IMG/VR virus record: IMGVR_UViG_3300017788_000134
Coordinates: 1 to 27,837 of that record
DNA length: 27,837 nucleotides
Direction: 5' to 3' (one strand)
Origin: a virus
The notes beneath the pieces were generated by a model. That model was given only the letters and a program-made list of their open reading frames with translations. It was not told the DNA's origin and made no database searches. Both the position numbers and the translations under genes were made by a program. This document shows, in pieces, positions 22,930 to 27,837 of the stretch; the first letter of the stretch is position 1; every line of letters starts with the position of its first letter.

Positions 22930-23801
22930 ACCTAAATAAATTATGTTATAAAATTTTTCATATACCAGGGTATAATGACCAGGATAATGTTAGAGAAAGA
23001 CTTTTTAATGAATTAGATTCATATCTTGAAGGTAAAATTGCTAGGCTTGACACCCCTACAATACTTATAAGTAATCAAGAGCAGTATGACATTTTTTGTT
23101 TAAGCCACCATCAATTAAACCCTAAAAACAAATTTAAGTGGGGCGAGCTTGGAATATGGGCAAGCAACACATTGGCAATGAAAAACTTTTTAAATGCTGA
23201 TTATGAGTATTTGATGCTTATGGAAGACGATATTTATGTAGAAAACAAAGACAGATTTCTTGAATTACTCTCAGAGTACATGGATCAATTACCAGAAGAC
23301 TGGGAAATATTTAGTTATTTTGTGCCAGAAGATCAATATTCAAAATATTATTTAAAAAGAGAAAAAAGTTTTGCCAATGGGTTCGGCTTAGAGACATCAA
23401 TTACATACAGAGGCATAGACGAAAATATTCCAGGAGGATATTTATCCTATCCAAGAGAAGACCATAAGGGTGTAGTAAAGTCTTACCAAGATTGGTCTAT
23501 GTTATGTTATATTGTAAATAGGAAAACTGTTGAAAAAATATTAAAAGATGTTATTGAAAATGGGATATATGAACCTATTGACTGGTACGTATTTAATGTT
23601 ATATACTTAGACAATAGAATTCCTATAGAGAAATCTACGCTCCAAAAGTATGGACAAGATGGTGTCATTGTTGGAAACGGAACTATCAAAATAGACAGAT
23701 TCAGAACATATACAATAACGCCAGAAGCAGAAAAAGGTTGTAGTCTTTTTAAAACAGAATCAACTTATCAACTAAGAGAAGTTGAAAATATAATAGAATA
23801 A
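22926..23801 (+). CDS. Glycosyltransferase, GT25-like
   Basis: 291 aa, ATGA overlap. 'KWGELGIWASNTLAMKNFLN' followed by 'YEYLMLMEDDIYV' (E100, D101, D102) is the core of GT25/LPS-type sugar transferases: a conserved helix, then an EDD metal and nucleotide-sugar site. 'CYIVNRKTVEKIL' and 'EPIDWYVFNVIYLDN' fit the acceptor half. No signal peptide, so it acts in the cytoplasm. The gene is more A/T-rich in codon choice than its neighbours and looks like an added cargo gene. Possible targets are phage DNA, a virion protein or a host surface sugar; the adjacent Nmad1-like gene makes DNA a fair guess. Confidence 0.65.
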   Translation: MNLNKLCYKIFHIPGYNDQDNVRERLFNELDSYLEGKIARLDTPTILISNQEQYDIFCLSHHQLNPKNKFKWGELGIWASNTLAMKNFLNADYEYLMLMEDDIYVENKDRFLELLSEYMDQLPEDWEIFSYFVPEDQYSKYYLKREKSFANGFGLETSITYRGIDENIPGGYLSYPREDHKGVVKSYQDWSMLCYIVNRKTVEKILKDVIENGIYEPIDWYVFNVIYLDNRIPIEKSTLQKYGQDGVIVGNGTIKIDRFRTYTITPEAEKGCSLFKTESTYQLREVENIIE

Positions 23802-23808
23802 GGTGGGT

Positions 23809-24144
23809 ATGCTAGAACCAGTATTTCCAGATGTAAAAGAATTTAGATGTGATGATTTATATTTGCTTACAGTAGGAACAGAAGCAGGTAGCCAAATTTG
23901 GCATACCTGCCATGAAATTGCACACATGCTAATTAAGAAAAATATTGCCTACGGCAATTCAGCCCTTGAACCTGTGCGTATATTTTCAAAGGCGGGACCA
24001 AGAGAACAACTACATGTCCGTATTGATGATAAATTAAATAGATTAATGAAGGGTACAGATTATCCAGGCGATAACGATATCGATGATTTAATTGGATATT
24101 TAGTGCTCCTTAAAATAGCAAAGGCCAAATCTTCCGAATCTTAG
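23809..24144 (+). CDS. DUF1599 / Nmad1-like protein
   Basis: 111 aa from ATG 23809, with AGG (23801-23803) upstream; a GTG at 23803 is possible but overlaps the Shine-Dalgarno. Motifs: 'IAHMLIKKNIAYGNSALEP' (K44, N45, Y48, G49), 'VRIDDKLNRLM' (R71, D73, D74, K75) and 'DIDDLIGYLVLL'. These fit the 'Nucleotide modification associated domain 1' family, linked in published genomic work to hypermodified phage bases. The reaction is unproven. It closes the replication module; a promoter follows. Confidence 0.68.
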   Translation: MLEPVFPDVKEFRCDDLYLLTVGTEAGSQIWHTCHEIAHMLIKKNIAYGNSALEPVRIFSKAGPREQLHVRIDDKLNRLMKGTDYPGDNDIDDLIGYLVLLKIAKAKSSES

Positions 24145-24171
24145 TCAACTAAGATGGTATAATATCTACAT
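24141..24171 (+). promoter_or_regulatory. Candidate leaderless promoter of the packaging module
   Basis: Inverted repeat TTAGT-CA-ACTAA (24141-24152), then TGG-TATAAT (24158-24163), 8 nt before the ATG at 24172, with no Shine-Dalgarno sequence. It matches the site at 3422-3450 in palindrome, ATGGTATAATA box, spacing and overlap with the preceding TAG stop. Confidence 0.65.
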
Positions 24172-24720
24172 ATGGACATTGAATTAGCTGATCATTATGA
24201 TCGCATGAATAAGGTCGTTTCAGAACTTCTCAAGGGTAGCACACCAACTCAGATTGCCACAATAACGGGTTTTAAACGTGCAGAGGTTGTAGAGTATATA
24301 GACGAATGGAAACAGGTCGTTAGAAACGATTCTACGGCTCGTGAGAGGGCAAAGGAGGCCATCTCTGGTGCAGACCAACATTACGCTATGCTTATTAAAG
24401 AGGCCTGGAAGACCGTAGACGACGCTGACCAAGCGGCACAATTAAATGTAAAAGCGACGGCCCTTAAATTAATTGCAGATATTGAAGGCAAAAGAATTAA
24501 TATGTTGCAAGAGGTTGGCCTATTAGACAATCAAGAATTGGCATCACAAGTTGCGGACACAGAGAGAAAGCAAGATATCCTTGTAAAGATATTAAAAGAA
24601 GTTACAGCAACATGTCCTAAGTGTAAGTTAGAGGTGGCAAAGCGCCTTTCTCAAATTACTGGAATTGTAGAGCCAGTTGTAATCAATGAGGAGCAAAATG
24701 AAACGGTTGTTATTGAGTAA
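24172..24720 (+). CDS. Candidate terminase small subunit
   Basis: 182 aa. An N-terminal HTH ('GSTPTQIATITGFKRAEVVE', ~22-41), a long helical middle ('ADQAAQLNVKATALKLIADI'), and a CPKC pair (148-151) near the end. An HTH plus helical oligomerisation segment fits small terminase subunits that recognise the packaging site, and it lies one gene before the large terminase behind its own promoter. Sequence alone does not prove this; another DNA-binding protein is possible. Confidence 0.6.
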   Translation: MDIELADHYDRMNKVVSELLKGSTPTQIATITGFKRAEVVEYIDEWKQVVRNDSTARERAKEAISGADQHYAMLIKEAWKTVDDADQAAQLNVKATALKLIADIEGKRINMLQEVGLLDNQELASQVADTERKQDILVKILKEVTATCPKCKLEVAKRLSQITGIVEPVVINEEQNETVVIE

Positions 24721-24805
24721 ACCAGCCATATTTATATATGGATTTATAACTGGGTGGATGTGCTATATGGTTGTATTGGTTGTGGCAATGAGGGCTTTTC
24801 CGTAA
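24698..24805 (+). CDS. Membrane miniprotein between terminase genes (35 aa)
   Basis: Strong GAGGAG (24688-24693) 4 nt before ATG 24698. 35 aa: 'MKRLLLSKPAIFIYGFITGW' then 'MCYMVVLVVAMRAFP', one transmembrane span after a basic start. The stop shares a base with the terminase ATG (TAATG). The signals for translation are good, but it may mainly serve to couple the two terminase genes. Confidence 0.5.
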   Translation: MKRLLLSKPAIFIYGFITGWMCYMVVLVVAMRAFP

Positions 24806-25956
24806 TGGATCTTAACTTTAATGATCTCATTGATATTCTAGATGGAGAGGAATTTGATGAAAGACCAGTCGATTTACGAACATTTGTTACGGGACAAGAT
24901 TACCTTGCACTGCCTCCGCTTTCGGAGCACCAGTATACACTCATTGAGAAAAGCAGCCAGATCTACAAAGAGTCAACACTCATAAAATTATTTGGTGAAG
25001 AAGAAGGCCGACGTCGTTATAAACAAACATGCAATGAAGTAATTGCACAGCTTGGAAAAGGAAGCGGGAAGGACTATTGCTCTACCATATCAGTATCGTA
25101 TATAGTTTATTTATTATTATGCCTAAAAGATCCTGCTACATATTATGGCAAACCACCTGGAGACTCAATAGATATTCTTAATATTGCTATTAACGCACAG
25201 CAAGCAAACAATGTTTTCTTTAAAGGATTTAAAACACGTATAGATAGATCCCCATGGTTTGTTGGCAGATATGAACCAAAGGCATCAGAAATTAAATTTG
25301 ATAAAAGTATTACAGTCCATTCTGGCCACTCGGAGCGTGAGGCCTGGGAAGGATATAACGTAATCGCTGTTGTGCTTGATGAAATATCTGGATTCGCCAC
25401 AGAAAATACTACTGGTCATGATCAAGCTAAGACAGCAGATGCAATATATGATATGTATCGTGGATCTGTTGTATCTCGTTTCCCAGACTATGGAAAAATT
25501 ATTCTTCTTTCGTTTCCCCGATTTAAAAATGATCCAATACAAAAATTTTATGATTCTGTAATTGCAGAAAAAGAAACTGTAGTTAGAAATAAAATTATGA
25601 AAATGGACAACGACCTACCAGACGGAACAGAAGGTAATGAAATAACAGTTGAATGGGAAGAGGACCATATCCTTTCATATCTTATACCAAAAGTTTATGC
25701 GCTGAAAAGACCAACATGGGAAATAAATCCAACAAAAAAGATTGAAGATTTTAAGGTAGAGTTTTATAAGAATATGCCAGACGCCCTTGGCCGCTTTGCC
25801 TGTATGCCACCAGAAGCAGTAGATGCATTTTTCAAATCTCGTGAAAAAATAGAAAAAGCTTTTAACAATATGTCTTTGGCAGTAGATCAATTTGGAAGAC
25901 TTGAGACTTGGTTTATACCAGACCCAGATAAAGAATACTTTCTTCATGTGACTTAG
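24805..25956 (+). CDS. terL: Terminase large subunit, ATPase part (frame breaks at 3' end)
   Basis: 383 aa from ATG 24805, coupled to the membrane miniprotein's stop; ATG 24754 is open but lies inside that gene. Walker A is GKGSGKD (84-90) with Asp in place of Ser/Thr, a form seen in phage terminases. Walker B plus catalytic Glu is 'VIAVVLDEIS'. This half powers DNA translocation into the capsid. The frame ends 'EYFLHVT' then TAG, right where the nuclease domain should begin. The missing part continues in the -1 frame (see the next gene). Together the parts make about 594 residues, a normal full terminase. Confidence 0.85.
   Translation: MDLNFNDLIDILDGEEFDERPVDLRTFVTGQDYLALPPLSEHQYTLIEKSSQIYKESTLIKLFGEEEGRRRYKQTCNEVIAQLGKGSGKDYCSTISVSYIVYLLLCLKDPATYYGKPPGDSIDILNIAINAQQANNVFFKGFKTRIDRSPWFVGRYEPKASEIKFDKSITVHSGHSEREAWEGYNVIAVVLDEISGFATENTTGHDQAKTADAIYDMYRGSVVSRFPDYGKIILLSFPRFKNDPIQKFYDSVIAEKETVVRNKIMKMDNDLPDGTEGNEITVEWEEDHILSYLIPKVYALKRPTWEINPTKKIEDFKVEFYKNMPDALGRFACMPPEAVDAFFKSREKIEKAFNNMSLAVDQFGRLETWFIPDPDKEYFLHVT
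25932..25956 (+). other. -1 frame break inside the terminase gene
   Basis: In the upstream frame the sequence reads ..LHVT-stop. From 25950 in the -1 frame it reads D-L-A-Q-K-H-D-H-C-A-V-S and runs straight into the 25986 ORF. The -1 frame is open only after its TAA at 25929-25931, so any shift must occur in 25932-25953. One extra base near 25950 would restore a continuous protein. Confidence 0.8.
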
Positions 25957-25985
25957 CGCAAAAGCATGACCACTGTGCAGTTTCT

Positions 25986-26588
25986 ATGGCACATGTTCAA
26001 AAATGGGTTAATGTAAAGGTTACTGATACCTATTCTCAGCCTGCACCAATAGTAGAAATAGATGCAGTTAGATACTGGACGCCTACTGCAGATAAATCTG
26101 TTGACTTTACCGAAGTTAAAGATTATATATTAGGACTAAGATCTGCTGGATTTAATATAAGGGTGTGTACATTTGACCGATGGAATTCACACGACATGAT
26201 GCAACAATTAAAACAATACGGGATTAACACAGAAACTTTATCGGTGGCAAAGAAACATTATGACGATATGGCCATGGTAGTTTTAGAAGAAAGATTGCAT
26301 GGACCACATATTCCTCTACTAATAGACGAATTACTTCAGTTAAAGATAATGAAGGACAAGGTTGATCACCCAAGAAAAGGATCAAAAGACTTGGCTGACG
26401 CCGTTTGTGGATCTGTATATAATGCAATAAGCAGAAGCAAGTTTGACATATATGGTGAGGTAGAAATTCACACATACGACTCTTACAATAGAGATGATAA
26501 AGAAGAAGAGTTTGTCCAGAATATGATACGAGCACCTAGAATGCCACAAGAGTTAGCAGATGCATTGGATAGAATGGAAGTATTATGA
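25986..26588 (+). CDS. terL: Terminase large subunit, nuclease part
   Basis: 200 aa from the first ATG, which has no Shine-Dalgarno sequence. Protein similarity extends back to 25950 ('DLAQKHDHCAVS'), including the first catalytic Asp of the RNase H-like nuclease. Downstream motifs are intact: 'DAVRYWTP', 'VCTFDRWNSHDMM' (D64) and 'KGSKDLADAVCGSV' (D135, D138), the last being very typical of terminase nuclease domains. Started at 25986 it would lack one metal-binding Asp, so it probably works only if fused to the upstream half, or the frame break is an error or mutation. Confidence 0.8.
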   Translation: MAHVQKWVNVKVTDTYSQPAPIVEIDAVRYWTPTADKSVDFTEVKDYILGLRSAGFNIRVCTFDRWNSHDMMQQLKQYGINTETLSVAKKHYDDMAMVVLEERLHGPHIPLLIDELLQLKIMKDKVDHPRKGSKDLADAVCGSVYNAISRSKFDIYGEVEIHTYDSYNRDDKEEEFVQNMIRAPRMPQELADALDRMEVL

Positions 26589-26836
26589 GCATATACCAAG
26601 AAAAAGCTAAGGCTTGTAAATGTTGTGGAAAACATGTACCACTACCAACTGTACTAAAAGAATATAACGGTATATTCTTATGCCCTACAACGTTTGCAAA
26701 TGTGATAGAATATAAGAGAATATGGACAGCATCAGGCAAAAGGCCACCAGGAAATATAAGAAAGCACTTCTCTGATTACGTGCAGCAATTAGTAGAAGAA
26801 ACTATTGACAAAAAAGAAGACGGTACGTTACAATAA
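26585..26836 (+). CDS. Small Cys-rich protein after the terminase (83 aa)
   Basis: ATGA overlap with the terminase nuclease. 'KACKCCGKHVPLP' then 'GIFLCPTTFANVIEYKRIW' give a CxCC-x2-H...C zinc-like set. The rest is helical and basic, with an acidic tail. The spacing resembles small phage zinc proteins near terminase or HNH genes, but no HNH catalytic motif is present. Not otherwise recognised. Confidence 0.58.
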   Translation: MSIYQEKAKACKCCGKHVPLPTVLKEYNGIFLCPTTFANVIEYKRIWTASGKRPPGNIRKHFSDYVQQLVEETIDKKEDGTLQ

Positions 26837-26843
26837 ATACTTG

Positions 26844-26917
26844 GCAACAGTAGCCAAGTTGGTTAAGGCCCCGAACTCATAATTCGGATATCGTAGGTTC
26901 AAGTCCTACCTGTTGCA
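26844..26917 (+). tRNA. tRNA with anticodon CAT (Met elongator or Ile2)
   Basis: Full cloverleaf: acceptor GCAACAG (26844-26850) with CTGTTGC (26910-26916); T8, A9; D stem GCC/GGC; anticodon stem CCGAA/TTCGG around loop CTCATAA (anticodon 26878-26880); variable ATATC; T stem GTAGG/CCTAC with loop TTCAAGT; discriminator A73. No encoded CCA. It lacks the three G-C pairs and C1-A72 mismatch of initiator tRNA. Met versus lysidine-modified Ile cannot be settled by eye. It is co-oriented with the genes and sits between two of them. Confidence 0.92.
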
Positions 26918-26930
26918 CAGAAAGGTTATT

Positions 26931-27242
26931 ATGGATAATAATGACAATCAAAATCTTGACTACTATATGAGTATTGGAGCCATAGAGGTTGCTGGAATAG
27001 ATAATGACGGTGAATTTATATACGAAATAACCGAACGGGCTAGGGAGGTCGCCCCAGAACTATGGTTGGCACATGAACAGCATATTGACAGCTCTTTAGT
27101 TAGAATGTTCGAAATGGGCTTAGTAAATGTAACTTATGATGAAAATCTAGAGGCTCATTTGGAATTAAGCGAAGAGGGTAAAAAAAGGTCAAAAGAATTT
27201 GGCATAATTGAAATGGACAGAAAAAATCTGCCAAATGATTAA
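26931..27242 (+). CDS. Unknown acidic protein (103 aa)
   Basis: ATG 26931 with AAAGG about 6 nt upstream, 13 nt after the tRNA; a TTG at 26913 lies inside the tRNA and is rejected. 'NLDYYMSIGAIEVAGIDNDG', 'FIYEITERAREVAPELWLAH', 'SSLVRMFEMGLVNVTYDENL' and 'AHLELSEEGKKRSKEFG' read like two winged-helix-type units (helix, then a strand-turn-strand wing). It may be a small wHTH protein common in environmental phages, but I cannot name it. Confidence 0.6.
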   Translation: MDNNDNQNLDYYMSIGAIEVAGIDNDGEFIYEITERAREVAPELWLAHEQHIDSSLVRMFEMGLVNVTYDENLEAHLELSEEGKKRSKEFGIIEMDRKNLPND

Positions 27243-27247
27243 AGTTT

Positions 27248-27283
27248 TGCTATAATATATGTGGGCTGCCATTAGGGGCCCAC
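27248..27283 (+). promoter_or_regulatory. Extended -10 promoter with 5' hairpin upstream of hsp20
   Basis: TGC-TATAAT (27251-27256), no -35. The message would begin about 27262, at a hairpin: GTGGGC (27261-27266) with GCCCAC (27278-27283), loop of 11. A hairpin at the very 5' end usually shields mRNA from decay. AAAGGAGGA (27302-27310) follows, a near-perfect Shine-Dalgarno for the ATG at 27316. High expression is expected. Confidence 0.65.
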
Positions 27284-27315
27284 AAATTAACTTATTCGCT
27301 TAAAGGAGGAATAAA

Positions 27316-27735
27316 ATGGTAACAACATTTGCTATGGATCTCTTTAGGGATCCTTTTTTTATCGGTTTCAACCGTGAGGTAGAAAGACTCAACAATATCC
27401 ATCGTGAGGCTACGGCCCAATCATTTCCACCATACAACATCGTAAAGTTAGACGAAGACTCATTTCGTGTATCTTTGGCGGTGGCTGGATTTGATAAAAA
27501 AGATATTGAGGTCTCAGTAGATAATTCCACCCTTATCGTTAAGGGAGAAACGGCTACAGAAGAGACTGGAGAGGTGCTTCATAAAGGAATCGCTACCCGT
27601 AAATTCACACGCACATTTGCGCTTGGTGAATATATGGAAGTGATTGGAGCTGAGTTCAAGAACGGTATGCTACATATTGATGTAGATCGTATTGTTCCTG
27701 AAGAGAAAAAGCCTAAGACAATCAAAATTAAATAA
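27316..27735 (+). CDS. Small heat shock protein, Hsp20 family
   Basis: 139 aa. Alpha-crystallin domain ~38-126: 'FPPYNIVKLDEDSFRVSLAV', 'AGFDKKDIEVSVDNSTLIVK' and the C-terminal 'AEFKNGMLHIDV', then a C-terminal tail with the I-x-I anchor (IKI, 136-138). IbpA-like in length (E. coli IbpA 137 aa). Such ATP-independent chaperones hold unfolding proteins; phage copies are common in aquatic phages and are thought to help virion assembly. Own promoter and strong Shine-Dalgarno mean high expression. Confidence 0.93.
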   Translation: MVTTFAMDLFRDPFFIGFNREVERLNNIHREATAQSFPPYNIVKLDEDSFRVSLAVAGFDKKDIEVSVDNSTLIVKGETATEETGEVLHKGIATRKFTRTFALGEYMEVIGAEFKNGMLHIDVDRIVPEEKKPKTIKIK

Positions 27736-27815
27736 GGTATAATAGTAACCTGGGCAACTGCCTAGGATCCGCCTGAGCATGCGGCTAAACTGCTCATTAA
27801 AATTTAAGGAGAGTT
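27715..27815 (+). promoter_or_regulatory. Promoter and structured leader with competing hairpins
   Basis: TATAAT (27738-27743) with AAGACA 17 nt upstream (27715-27720). The leader from about 27750 can form CCTGGGC/GCCTAGG (27749-27766). It can also form one of two overlapping hairpins: CCGC/GCGG (27769-27784) or TGAGCA/TGCTCA (27774-27796). AAGGAG (27806-27811) follows, 4 nt before the ATG at 27816. The two choices exclude each other, as in a switch, but there is no proof of regulation. Confidence 0.5.
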
Positions 27816-27837
27816 ATGTTTGAATATAGAGTAAAGC
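27816..27837 (+). CDS. Start of a further phage gene (3' partial)
   Basis: Only the first seven codons (MFEYRVK) are in the window, after AAGGAG at 27806-27811 and its own promoter. Nothing can be said of function; a structural gene such as portal or capsid would fit the position after the terminase. Confidence 0.7.

Noticed and set aside
24754-24805. Upstream start for the terminase (ATG 24754)
   Set aside because: Would lie inside the membrane miniprotein gene and lacks a Shine-Dalgarno sequence; ATG 24805 is coupled to that gene's stop.
25938-25956. Programmed -1 frameshift at a slippery heptamer in terL
   Set aside because: No X-XXY-YYZ heptamer in phase: the codons TAC TTT CTT CAT GTG ACT allow no good tRNA re-pairing one base back, and no clear downstream structure is visible. 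Recoding is left open only as an unusual possibility.
26844-26917. tRNA gene as an integration (att) site
   Set aside because: No integrase gene and no repeated tRNA fragment seen here; the tRNA is complete and sits in a co-directional operon, so it is a phage tRNA.
27744-27815. A known riboswitch class in the last leader
   Set aside because: No recognisable conserved aptamer core; only hairpin potential can be claimed.

Overview
This window is an AT-rich stretch of a tailed double-stranded DNA phage genome (or a phage contig from a metagenome). All supported genes lie on the + strand, are tightly packed, and often overlap by 4 bases (ATGA or GTGA) or share one base (TAATG), so most of the window behaves as a few long, translationally coupled operons. 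An actinobacterial host is plausible but is inference only. The hints are candidate leaderless promoters (TGnTATAAT 7-8 nt before an ATG with no Shine-Dalgarno sequence), a host-type DnaE replicase, and an accessory gene set like that of actinobacteriophages. No lysis cassette, integrase or repressor was recognised.

Layout. 1-9989 is the distal tail and adhesion module: a baseplate-hub (Tal/gp27-like) protein apparently split over two overlapping genes, a collagen-triplet protein, a tail protein, a 1150-residue fibre with FN3-like domains and a C-terminal S74 intramolecular chaperone, and four smaller proteins. A junction at about 9990-10075 carries a promoter, a 9-bp-arm palindrome on its -10 element, and an intrinsic terminator. 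10076-24144 is the DNA metabolism module: metallophosphoesterase, zinc and HTH miniproteins, DnaB-type helicase, primase, SSB-like protein, DNA polymerase III alpha, MazG-like hydrolase, RecA/UvsX-like recombinase, three nuclease candidates (PD-D/ExK, Cas4/RecB-like, RuvC-like), a GT25-like glycosyltransferase and a DUF1599/Nmad1-like protein. 24172-26588 is packaging: candidate small terminase, a membrane miniprotein, and the large terminase, which is broken by a one-base frame change exactly at the first nuclease aspartate. 26585-27837 holds a Zn protein, a tRNA with anticodon CAT, an unknown protein, an Hsp20 chaperone, and the start of another gene behind a structured leader.

How it fits together. 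The helicase, primase, SSB and polymerase form a nearly self-sufficient replisome. The recombinase, RuvC-like, Cas4-like and PD-(D/E)XK proteins would handle recombination and branched DNA before packaging. Transcription seems to use a recurring extended -10 promoter of two kinds: leaderless (at 3451 and 24172, at module starts) and leadered with a 5' hairpin and strong Shine-Dalgarno (SSB, Hsp20, last gene). The points most worth a second look are the terminase frame break, the promoter family, the palindrome/terminator junction, the split hub, the leader with competing hairpins before 27816, and the glycosyltransferase next to a nucleotide-modification-associated protein.
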